Shown piece after piece: positions 1-6,765 of a DNA stretch of 12,835 bases. The DNA lies in NCBI GenBank assembly GCA_947564765.1, contig CANODN010000028.1, positions 1 through 12,835 on the forward strand, in the 5' to 3' direction. The DNA is from an uncultured Roseburia sp. Lineage in GTDB: Bacteria > Bacillota > Clostridia > Lachnospirales > Lachnospiraceae. The translations under genes were made by a program, and so were the position numbers. A model generated the notes under the pieces. The model was not told where the DNA came from and did not search any database. It saw nothing but the letters and a program-made list of their open reading frames with translations. The first letter of the stretch is position 1. Every line of letters starts with the position of its first letter.

Positions 1-484
1 ACACAGCCGTATTCATAACGGATTTGCCGTCTTCTGATATTGCAGGAATGCCTGCCGAAATCATTCCTGTGATATCAGACAGTTCCTTTCCCTTTTGGCC
101 CTTTGTTACGGCGCCGATTTGAAGTACGTTGACAGGAGCCAGATTTTTGGCCTTCTGGTGTACGTAATTGACAACATCCGGATTGTCCGCCGCAGGCTTT
201 GTATTGGGCATGGCAAGAATCGTGGTAAATCCTCCTCTTGCCGCTGCCTGTGCTCCGGTAACTACCGTTTCTTTTTCTTCAAATCCGGGATCTCTTAGAT
301 GCACATGCAGATCAATAAATCCCGGCATCACAAAACACCCCTTCGCCTGGATCGTCTTATCTGCTTTTGTCTTAATATTCTTTGCAATTTTGGCAATTTC
401 CCCGTTTTCAATCAGGATATCCGATTCCACGTCCATCTTTGACGCCGGATCGATCACTCTGCCGTTTTTGATCAATAGTTTCAT
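1..484 (-). CDS. pyrC: Dihydroorotase (class I), N-terminal part; 3' end outside window
   Basis: Dihydroorotase catalyses the reversible cyclisation of N-carbamoyl-aspartate to dihydroorotate, the third step of pyrimidine synthesis, in the cytoplasm. About 161 codons are present, from ATG at 484 to the window edge. I translated it by hand: it begins MKLLIKNGRVIDP, an amidohydrolase N-terminal beta-sandwich opening. The metal-binding motif PGFIDLHVHLRDPG lies near residues 55-68, where HVH supplies two zinc ligands and R binds substrate carboxylate, followed by the AMPNTKP motif. An AGGAG sits 7 bases upstream of the ATG. The gene starts 44 bases after the lysC stop with no visible terminator, so it is probably co-transcribed with the aspartate-family genes. 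Dihydropyrimidinases and allantoinases share the fold, but the HLRDPG and AMPNT motifs favour dihydroorotase. Confidence 0.93.
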   Translation of the reverse strand, partial: MKLLIKNGRVIDPASKMDVESDILIENGEIAKIAKNIKTKADKTIQAKGCFVMPGFIDLHVHLRDPGFEEKETVVTGAQAAARGGFTTILAMPNTKPAADNPDVVNYVHQKAKNLAPVNVLQIGAVTKGQKGKELSDITGMISAGIPAISEDGKSVMNTAV

Positions 485-528
485 AGGCCTTCTCCTCTTT
501 TTCGATGACTGTTTACACAGCCATCCTT

Positions 529-1848
529 TTACAGCTGTGTTGTTACAAAAATATCATAAATCGCTTTGATGGCTGTCTCAAAATCATTATTTGCCACACC
601 AATGATAATATTCAACTCACTGGAGCCCTGATCAATCATTTTTACATTTACATTTGCATGGGAAAGTGCGGAAAAAATCCTGCCCGCCGTTCCCCTTGTA
701 GAACGCATGCCCCGTCCTACAACTGCAATCAATGCCAGATCTGCCTCTAAATCAATGGTATCCGGATTTGCAAGACGGTGAATCGCTGACAATACCTGCT
801 GTTCTTTTCCCTCAAATTCCTCCTGATGCACGAATACCGTCATTGTATCAATACCGGATGGCATATGTTCAAAGGAAATCCCGTTCTGCTCAAATGCCGT
901 TAAAACCTTTCTCCCAAACCCCACTTCGGAATTCATCATATCCTTGTCGATATTAACGGCTACAAAACCTTTCTTCCCTGCAATTCCGGTAATCGTATAT
1001 TTAGAATGATGACAGGTGCTCTCTACAATTAACGTTCCTTCCTCTTCCGGCTGGTTGGTATTGCGGATATTAATGGGGATTCCTGCTTTGCGGACAGGGA
1101 AAACCGCCTCCTCATGCAGTACCGTCGCTCCCATATAAGAAAGCTCCCGCAGCTCTCTGTAGGTGATCACTTTAATCACCTTGGGATTTTCAATAATACC
1201 CGGATCTGCGATCAGAAATCCCGATACATCGGTCCAGTTTTCGTAGAGATCGGCGCCGGCCGCTTTGGCAACAATCGATCCGGTAATATCCGAGCCTCCT
1301 CTGGAAAATGTACATACCGTCCCATCCTCTTTTGCCCCGTAAAATCCCGGTATCACGGCACGCTCACATTTTTTCAGACGTTTGGAAAGAATTTTATCGG
1401 TCTTTTCCGCATCAAATTCTCCATCTTTGTGAAAGAATACAACCTCCGCCGCATCAATAAACTCATAGCCCAGATATGCCGCCATAATAATCCCGTTTAA
1501 ATATTCCCCGCGGGATGCCGCATAATCAACGCCTGCTTTTCCTTCAAAATTTTCTGCTATCCTGCGGAATTCCTCTTCCAGAGAAATTTTTAAATTCAAG
1601 CCATTGATAATGGAATCATACCGCTCTTTGATCTTTTTTAACTTTAATTTGAAATCCTCTTCTGCTTCTGCCGCCGCATAGCAGTCGTAAAGCATATCCG
1701 TTACTTTGATATCTTTTGCATTTCGTTTTCCGGGTGCACTGGGCACTACGTATTTTCGGTTTTCATCAGAACGGATGATTTCTCTGACTTTTGCAAACTG
1801 TCCTGCACTGGCCAGAGAACTTCCGCCGAATTTTACTACTTTTATCAT
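529..1848 (-). CDS. lysC: Aspartate kinase (aspartokinase), monofunctional
   Basis: Aspartate kinase phosphorylates L-aspartate with ATP, the committed step to lysine, threonine, methionine and isoleucine. The 439-residue protein has the N-terminal kinase motif KFGGSS (residues 6-11), the FSRGGSD nucleotide/substrate motif (181-187) and the ELSYMGATVLH segment (235-245). Two C-terminal ACT domains follow (about 285-345 and 371-434), the usual seat of feedback inhibition by lysine and/or threonine. There is no fused homoserine dehydrogenase domain, and a separate hom lies two genes upstream. The ATG at 1848 has AAGGAG 7 bases upstream, within the 25-base gap after the ApgM-like gene. No lysine riboswitch fits in that gap, so control must come from the operon promoter and from allostery. 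Which end product inhibits it cannot be read from sequence alone. Confidence 0.95.
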   Translation of the reverse strand: MIKVVKFGGSSLASAGQFAKVREIIRSDENRKYVVPSAPGKRNAKDIKVTDMLYDCYAAAEAEEDFKLKLKKIKERYDSIINGLNLKISLEEEFRRIAENFEGKAGVDYAASRGEYLNGIIMAAYLGYEFIDAAEVVFFHKDGEFDAEKTDKILSKRLKKCERAVIPGFYGAKEDGTVCTFSRGGSDITGSIVAKAAGADLYENWTDVSGFLIADPGIIENPKVIKVITYRELRELSYMGATVLHEEAVFPVRKAGIPINIRNTNQPEEEGTLIVESTCHHSKYTITGIAGKKGFVAVNIDKDMMNSEVGFGRKVLTAFEQNGISFEHMPSGIDTMTVFVHQEEFEGKEQQVLSAIHRLANPDTIDLEADLALIAVVGRGMRSTRGTAGRIFSALSHANVNVKMIDQGSSELNIIIGVANNDFETAIKAIYDIFVTTQL

Positions 1849-1873
1849 CTTCCTGCTCCTTACTCTTCTTTTT

Positions 1874-3082
1874 TCACCGAACTCCCTCCAGCAGATATTC
1901 GATCAGTCTATGCCCCTCTTCTATGAGATTTCCCGACTGCTCTGCCTCTGCCTCATTGTATTTCCAGGAATGCTTCTGTTCCATCGTACTATCGTATAAC
2001 AAATATGGTACATTGTCCGCCGTATGGGTACGGAGAGAAACCGGCGTCGGATGATCCGGCAGTATCACCATACGGAAATCCTCTCCCGCTGCTCTAAGGC
2101 CTTCTGCTATAGGCCGGATAATACGCTGATCTAACTGCTCAATCGCCTGTACCTTACGCTCTGTGCTTCCCTGATGTCCCATTTCATCCGGTCCCTCCAG
2201 ATGTACATAGACAAAATCACAGCCCTCTTTTGTCAGGACGTCCACTGCAGCCTGCGCCTTGCCCGCATAATTGGTATGAAGACCTCCGTTGGCGCCTTCC
2301 ACGGTAATCACTTTCATGGAAGTTCCCACTGCAATTCCCTTTAACAGATCTACGGCAGAAATCATGGCTCCTTTTCTGCCTGTCTTTTCTTCAAAGGACG
2401 ATAGCTGCGGTCTGGTGCCTGCACCCCAGAACCAGCAGGAATTCGCAGGATTTTTGCCCTGCCTTTTCCGTTCCAGATTAATAGGATGATTTACCAGAAT
2501 GTCATAGCTTTTTTTCATCATTTCCCGAAGATGCAGCTCTTTGGGCAGTTTATCTCCAATCTTCTGTCCCAGAATATCATGAGGCGGCGTCAAATCGGAT
2601 ACTTCTCCTTTATCCCAGATCAAAAGATGTCTGTAGCTGGTTCCCGCATAATAACGAAATTCTTCTGTTTCCAGTTCCTTTCGGACCGCCTCTAATAAAA
2701 TAGCGGCATCCTCCGTAGAAATCTCTCCGGAGCTGTGGTCGATTATGGTACGATCTTCATACTGCTCTTCTTCCTCGGATAAGGTAACGATATTGCACCG
2801 AAGCGCGATATCCGTATTCTTCATAGGTACGCCGATACTAAGCGCCTCTAAGGGAGAACGCCCGGAATAATATTTCCTCGGATCATATCCCAACACGGAC
2901 AAATTAGCCGTATCACTTCCGGGACTCATGCCCTTGGGAATCGTATGCACCATTCCAATTTCTCCTTTTCCCGCCAATTCATCCATCATAGGCGTATGGG
3001 CATAGGCAAGGGGGGTTTTGCCGTTTAACGATTCAATGGGACGGTCTGCCATACCGTCCCCTAAAATTACTAAATATTTCAT
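1874..3082 (-). CDS. ApgM-type cofactor-independent phosphoglycerate mutase family protein, probable homoserine kinase analogue
   Basis: A 402-residue member of the alkaline phosphatase superfamily, closest to archaeal-type phosphoglycerate mutase (ApgM). Visible landmarks are the metal-binding LGDGMADRP (residues 7-15, D9), the GSDTANLS nucleophile region (55-62, S56), the family motif WFWGAGTRP (217-225), LEGPDEMGH (295-303) and LPDHPTPV with HTH (341-353), which complete the two-metal site. The protein is therefore likely an active phosphotransfer enzyme. It sits between hom and lysC where a threonine operon would have thrB, and no GHMP-type homoserine kinase is present here. Relatives of this family have been reported as homoserine kinases in Bacteroides and Desulfovibrio, so I infer that role rather than glycolysis. 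The ATG at 3082 has AAAGGAG 7 bases upstream and follows the hom stop by 15 bases. Family assignment is firm; substrate is inference. Confidence 0.88.
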   Translation of the reverse strand: MKYLVILGDGMADRPIESLNGKTPLAYAHTPMMDELAGKGEIGMVHTIPKGMSPGSDTANLSVLGYDPRKYYSGRSPLEALSIGVPMKNTDIALRCNIVTLSEEEEQYEDRTIIDHSSGEISTEDAAILLEAVRKELETEEFRYYAGTSYRHLLIWDKGEVSDLTPPHDILGQKIGDKLPKELHLREMMKKSYDILVNHPINLERKRQGKNPANSCWFWGAGTRPQLSSFEEKTGRKGAMISAVDLLKGIAVGTSMKVITVEGANGGLHTNYAGKAQAAVDVLTKEGCDFVYVHLEGPDEMGHQGSTERKVQAIEQLDQRIIRPIAEGLRAAGEDFRMVILPDHPTPVSLRTHTADNVPYLLYDSTMEQKHSWKYNEAEAEQSGNLIEEGHRLIEYLLEGVR

Positions 3083-3097
3083 CTGTCAGCTCCTTTA

Positions 3098-4297
3098 TTA
3101 CATTCCGACACGAATGACAGAAAGGGGATTCAGGTTCTGTACCTTTTCTGCAAACGCTTCTTCTGTCATCGCATCTGTTATAAATCCAATTTCGCCTGCT
3201 ATTCCTGCATCAATATATGCCGGACTGCCGAATACCGCTTCAATTTCCGCCTTGCCGGAAGCTGTACGGACAAAAAATACATTTTCCGCTTTGTTAAAAT
3301 CCGCCAGCTCTAATTTTTTTGAACTCCATTCCACCAGAATATTGCGGTTTAAATGCTTTGCGATATCTACCATATCTGCCGCAACTGCAGATGCCGTGGG
3401 CAGCTTTCCTGCTCCGCTGCCGTAAAACATAGCGTCTCCCAGTACATTTCCCCGGACAAATACGGCGTTAAATACATCATTGACCGGATATAACGGATGC
3501 TTCGATGAAATCAAAAACGGAGCTACCATGGCCAGATAGCCGTCTTTTGTCTTTTTGCTGGAAGCCAGCAGCTTGATAGCCCGTCCCATTTTCTTCGCAT
3601 ATTTCATATCTGCTGCAGAAATTTTTGTAATTCCTTCGGTATGAATATCCTCAAAATCAATCTGCTGACCGCATACCAAGGAAGTCAGGATTGCAATTTT
3701 CCTGCAGGCATCATAGCCTTCAATATCTGCAGAAGGGTCCTTTTCCGCATATCCCTTATTCTGGGCATCCTTTAATACATCTTCAAATTCCAGTCCCTCG
3801 TCAGACATCTTCGTCATCATATAATTGGTTGTCCCGTTCAAAATCCCTGTAATTTCTTCAATCTCGTCCGCTGTCAGACAGGAATTTAAGGAACGGATGA
3901 TGGGAATACCGCCGCCTACACTGGCCTCAAACAGAAAATTGACATTCTTTTCTTTGGCAAGTGCGATCAGCTCGGCTCCTTTGTCTGCTACCAGTGCTTT
4001 ATTGGAAGTCGTCACATGCTTGCCTGCTTCTAACATCGCTTTTACAAAAGTATAGGCCGGCTCCACGCCTCCCATAGTCTCCACGACCACCTGAACCTCT
4101 GGATCATTGACGATGATATTCACGTCATGCACGATCTTTTCCTGAATCGAATCTCCGGGAAAATCTCTTAAATCCAGAACATATTTCACTTCAATTTCAT
4201 CGCCTGCTCTCTTTGCAATGCTCTCTCTGTTAATATTTAATACTTCCACCACACCGGAACCTATGGTTCCGTATCCCATTACTGCTGCTTTTATCAT
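3098..4297 (-). CDS. hom: Homoserine dehydrogenase with short, atypical C-terminal domain
   Basis: Hom reduces aspartate-4-semialdehyde to homoserine with NAD(P)H, at the branch to threonine and methionine. The Rossmann motif is MGYGTIGSG (residues 7-15). The catalytic region carries TTSNKALVADKG (K100), GILNGTTNY (151-159) and DIEGYDACRK (D196, K200). I chose ATG 4297 (399 residues) because GGAGG lies 5 bases upstream; the ORF extends four codons further to an ATG at 4309 that would contain this Shine-Dalgarno. Most bacterial Hom proteins are about 430 residues with a C-terminal ACT domain bearing a DxPG turn. Here the last 65-70 residues look like a shortened ACT remnant, ending in the typical SVIRV but without DxPG. 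Upstream, 17 bases away, is the PheB-like ACT gene, and downstream is the ApgM-like gene. Confidence 0.95.
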   Translation of the reverse strand: MIKAAVMGYGTIGSGVVEVLNINRESIAKRAGDEIEVKYVLDLRDFPGDSIQEKIVHDVNIIVNDPEVQVVVETMGGVEPAYTFVKAMLEAGKHVTTSNKALVADKGAELIALAKEKNVNFLFEASVGGGIPIIRSLNSCLTADEIEEITGILNGTTNYMMTKMSDEGLEFEDVLKDAQNKGYAEKDPSADIEGYDACRKIAILTSLVCGQQIDFEDIHTEGITKISAADMKYAKKMGRAIKLLASSKKTKDGYLAMVAPFLISSKHPLYPVNDVFNAVFVRGNVLGDAMFYGSGAGKLPTASAVAADMVDIAKHLNRNILVEWSSKKLELADFNKAENVFFVRTASGKAEIEAVFGSPAYIDAGIAGEIGFITDAMTEEAFAEKVQNLNPLSVIRVGM

Positions 4298-4314
4298 AAT
4301 TTCCTCCATTCCCT

Positions 4315-4758
4315 TTACTCTCTGGCCAGTATTTTTAAATAATGTATGCCCGATTTCCCCTCAATCTCCTCCACCATTTGGGAGCTGTCCCCGGTATCCG
4401 GCAGCACTTCCACACTCAGCGTTAAAGATGCCACACCGTTCACCGGTATGCTCTGATGTATCGTGAGGATATTGGCACGGTAATCCGCCACCGATTTCAG
4501 TACCTCCGACAAAAGCCCCGGTTCATCATCCATTTGAATAATCATGGTGATTGTCCGCCCTTTGGCGTTATCATGGAAGGGAAATATATCATCCTTATAT
4601 TTGTAAAATGAACTGCGGCTGATACCGACTGCTTCCGATGCTTCCAAAACGCTGTCGGCTTTTCCGGAATCCAATAGACGCTTTGCTTCCACTACCTTTA
4701 AGAGTACATCCGGTACGGCTTTCTCTTTTAAAACAAAATAACGGGTTCGTTCTGCCAT
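4315..4758 (-). CDS. PheB-like ACT domain protein with N-terminal HTH (UPF0735 type)
   Basis: A small 147-residue protein, the length of B. subtilis PheB. Residues about 31-54 form a helix-turn-helix-like segment (AVGISRSSFYKYKD at 43-56). Residues about 69-141 are an ACT domain with the ligand-loop motif DDEPGLLSEV (77-86). ACT domains bind amino acids and report their level. PheB was historically linked to chorismate mutase, but no catalytic function is evident here. The start at 4758 fits the family N-terminus (MAERTRYFVL) and is preceded by GGGAG at 10 bases; a longer frame to 4845 runs across the promoter and is rejected. It is the first gene of the threonine/lysine operon, which suggests a sensor or regulator of aspartate-family synthesis (inference). 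Confidence 0.87.
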   Translation of the reverse strand: MAERTRYFVLKEKAVPDVLLKVVEAKRLLDSGKADSVLEASEAVGISRSSFYKYKDDIFPFHDNAKGRTITMIIQMDDEPGLLSEVLKSVADYRANILTIHQSIPVNGVASLTLSVEVLPDTGDSSQMVEEIEGKSGIHYLKILARE

Positions 4759-4782
4759 AATGCATCGTCTCCCTCTGTGTGT

Positions 4783-4799
4783 TTGTATTACAGATACAA
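4783..4799. promoter_or_regulatory. Perfect inverted repeat in leader of the aspartate-family operon, candidate operator
   Basis: Two perfect 6-base arms, TTGTAT and ATACAA, are separated by five bases. The element lies between the promoter and the first gene, roughly 10-27 bases after the predicted transcription start. Its position suits a repressor site or a small RNA hairpin. No regulator family consensus is recognised. The first gene encodes an HTH+ACT protein that could bind here, but this is inference, and a 6-base repeat can occur by chance. Confidence 0.35.
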
Positions 4800-4816
4800 C
4801 TGTCCTCACGGGGAAG

Positions 4817-4845
4817 ATCATAACACACTTCTTCTGACGTTGCAA
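4817..4845 (-). promoter_or_regulatory. Sigma-A-type promoter with extended -10
   Basis: On the minus strand the -35 is TTGCAA (4840-4845) and the -10 is TATGAT (4817-4822), separated by exactly 17 bases. A TG one base upstream of the -10 gives an extended -10 element. The bases before the -35 are an A/T tract that could act as an UP element and overlaps the stop codon of the TPM gene. Transcription would start near 4810, leaving a leader of about 50 bases before the PheB-like gene. This promoter should drive pheB-like, hom, the ApgM-like gene, lysC and pyrC. Confidence 0.8.
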
Positions 4846-4854
4846 TTGATTTTT

Positions 4855-5721
4855 TTAAAATCTGCGTCCCCCGCCGCCATAACGTCTGCCGCCGGAACCG
4901 GTGTGAACCGTACTTCGGTTTCTGCTTCCGGCGCTTCTGTTTGCGCTGCTGTTCGTATTCTTCGGAATACGCCTGTGAGTTACTGTTTTATTGATCAATT
5001 GATCCTTTTGATACCCTGGGCGAAAGAACCCGGACTTGTGGAAATCATACTGATAAGTCCCCCATTTTAACCGGTATCTGCCCAAAATAACAGAAAAAAC
5101 TATCCCGCCTGCCAAAACAGCCGCAAGCACGGCCCAGAGGATTTCAAATGTTGTCAGCTTCCGGTAAACTTCTGTCTTACCTGTATCCCTGTCATAAACT
5201 TTGGCATTATCCGGTATTCCTGCTTCGTAAGCGCTGTCAGCTCCCGTTATCATCAAATAAAGGCATTGTGCATAATCCTGCTCTGCCACAGCTTCAAAGG
5301 CATCATCCAGAATGTTGTCAATTCTGTCATCATTCAGACAAAGTATGGCTTCCCCCGCAGTTGCAAGGTAGATTTCCCGGTTTGCCATATCGATCAGACA
5401 GCTGATTCCATTTTCCGAATGTGTATATGTATCAAAATAATCTTCACATGTTTGCTGTGCTGTTTTTCCGGATGCCTCGGCACAGGTTGCAACGATAATA
5501 TTCCAGCCGCTTTTTTCTGCCAGCCTTTCTGCCGTATCCTTTAACCAGTCTGCCTCCTCTTCCATAAGAAGAGCTGCATCATCCTGTACCGTTACCGGAT
5601 CTTCCTTCGCGGCATCTTCTGCTTTGCAGGTTACCGGTTTCCATACGGCTGTCATAAAAAAGCAGACTGCCATACACAAAAGAACTGCCGCTTCTATTCT
5701 TTCTGATTTTCTTTTTACCAT
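4855..5721 (-). CDS. TPM domain (YgcG/YdjH-like) membrane protein
   Basis: A 288-residue envelope protein. A signal peptide or anchor covers about residues 9-32. A TPM (Psb32/MOLO1) domain follows (about 45-155), including GWNIIVATC, DYFDTYTHSENG and CLIDMANREIYLATAG. Then come one transmembrane helix (about 183-205) and an 80-residue basic tail ending in a Gly/Arg-rich stretch (GGRRYGGGGRRF). The TPM domain should lie outside the cytoplasmic membrane and the tail inside. The start ATG overlaps the stop of the preceding zinc-ribbon gene (ATGGTAA), with GGGAGG 9 bases upstream, so translation is coupled. Together with the two genes upstream it matches the B. subtilis ydjG-ydjH-ydjI set linked to PspA and envelope stress. 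A molecular activity is not known from the sequence. No clear terminator follows; the next promoter begins at the stop codon. Confidence 0.82.
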   Translation of the reverse strand: MVKRKSERIEAAVLLCMAVCFFMTAVWKPVTCKAEDAAKEDPVTVQDDAALLMEEEADWLKDTAERLAEKSGWNIIVATCAEASGKTAQQTCEDYFDTYTHSENGISCLIDMANREIYLATAGEAILCLNDDRIDNILDDAFEAVAEQDYAQCLYLMITGADSAYEAGIPDNAKVYDRDTGKTEVYRKLTTFEILWAVLAAVLAGGIVFSVILGRYRLKWGTYQYDFHKSGFFRPGYQKDQLINKTVTHRRIPKNTNSSANRSAGSRNRSTVHTGSGGRRYGGGGRRF

Positions 5722-6743
5722 AAGAAATAACCTCCCAAAAGCACTGCCGCAAATACCGAACCGGCTGTGGCAAAAGCGGTCAGAAACACTTTTTTATAAT
5801 CTATCGGAAGCTTTCCGCAAACCTTTCCGGTCTGTCCGTTCATGGAATAATAATATAGTTTATTATCCTTTCCCCGATACGTCAGTGTCCAAACCGGAAG
5901 AAGCGTATAGGCATACTGTTCTCTTTTGGATTCATATCCGCTTCTTACTCCTGTCACAGTCTGATAACCCTGTATGGATTCTCTGAGCATATTCTGTGCA
6001 TATTGCTCTGTCTCTTCCCGGACGCTGTTTTGGATTTCTGTTTTTTCTATATCCCGTTTTTCTGCCAGAAAGCCGGAAAGGAATCCCAGAGAAAAAGGTT
6101 TTGCCTCCTCCAGCCGATAGGGAAGTATCCCTGCCGCAAGCACGTGATTTGCTTTTTTCAGGGCATTTTTTGTAAGATCTTTTAACTCAATATCCCCTTC
6201 CCGTTCAATTTCATAAAAACTGGTCTCCGTATACTCCAGATCTCCCCCTCTCCAGATTCGCGTTCTTGTTCCTTTTGCCGCCATACGTCCCTTCATGGAA
6301 ACACGGTATACCCAATATGGAAAATAAACGCCGGAAAGATGCTCCATTTGATTTTTCTGAAAAAAGGCCTTCGGTATAAATTTCTTTTTATGAAAAAAGC
6401 GAAGAAACTCTTTCTTTGCCGTCTCTTTATCAATGGAAAAAGGAATGATCTGATCCGGTAAAAATGCGCCTTCCAGTCTTCCCTTTAAGATCACCGGATT
6501 GTGGCAATAATAACAAAAAGATGCAGCCGTTGTTGCATCTGTCACAATCTCTGCTCCGCAGCTCGGGCAGGTATACAGCATACCTGCCCCTGATTCCGGT
6601 CTTCCTGCCGTTTCCTTCTCTAACGGTCTTATTTCCTCTTCCGAAAACAGCGAATTACAGTATTCGCATTTATATTTTTGCGTACCGGGATCAAAAATCA
6701 ATTCTCCATCACAATTCGGACATTTTAAACTGATCGCTGACAT
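5715..6743 (-). CDS. Double zinc-ribbon membrane protein (YdjG-like)
   Basis: A 342-residue protein with two N-terminal treble-cysteine zinc ribbons, ligands C8/C11 with C26/C29 and C59/C62 with C77/C80. A long central domain follows (about 90-305) with the PYWVYRV and LPVWTLTY segments typical of YdjG-like proteins, then a C-terminal transmembrane helix (about 310-340), so the bulk probably faces the cytoplasm. I chose ATG 6743 because AAAGGAGG lies just upstream at 5 bases and the reading starts MSAISLKCPNC. The frame is open back to 6902, but that extra part is the antisense-free shadow of the zinc-ribbon repeats in the preceding gene and lacks its own signal. It starts 22 bases after the SPFH gene and overlaps the TPM gene by 7 bases. 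Likely a partner in a membrane-stress complex (inference by homology of context). Confidence 0.82.
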   Translation of the reverse strand: MSAISLKCPNCDGELIFDPGTQKYKCEYCNSLFSEEEIRPLEKETAGRPESGAGMLYTCPSCGAEIVTDATTAASFCYYCHNPVILKGRLEGAFLPDQIIPFSIDKETAKKEFLRFFHKKKFIPKAFFQKNQMEHLSGVYFPYWVYRVSMKGRMAAKGTRTRIWRGGDLEYTETSFYEIEREGDIELKDLTKNALKKANHVLAAGILPYRLEEAKPFSLGFLSGFLAEKRDIEKTEIQNSVREETEQYAQNMLRESIQGYQTVTGVRSGYESKREQYAYTLLPVWTLTYRGKDNKLYYYSMNGQTGKVCGKLPIDYKKVFLTAFATAGSVFAAVLLGGYFLW

Positions 6744-6765
6744 GACTTCCTCCTTTGTCGAAAGG

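Noticed and set aside
168..569. Plus-strand open frames, such as those at 168-569 and 3018-3425
   Set aside because: They lie antisense to well-supported genes (pyrC/lysC and hom), lack ribosome binding sites and have shadow-like composition.
1849..1873. Lysine riboswitch or T-box upstream of lysC
   Set aside because: Only 25 bases separate it from the preceding gene, far too short for either, and the gap is filled by the ribosome binding site.
4595..4828. Possible leader peptide or small gene reading from 4828
   Set aside because: It begins within the promoter, upstream of the predicted transcription start, overlaps the PheB-like gene in another frame, and shows no run of regulatory amino-acid codons.
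4759..4845. Longer PheB-like protein starting at 4845
   Set aside because: The extension would cover the -35 and -10 of a strong promoter and the leader, and the family N-terminus begins at 4758.
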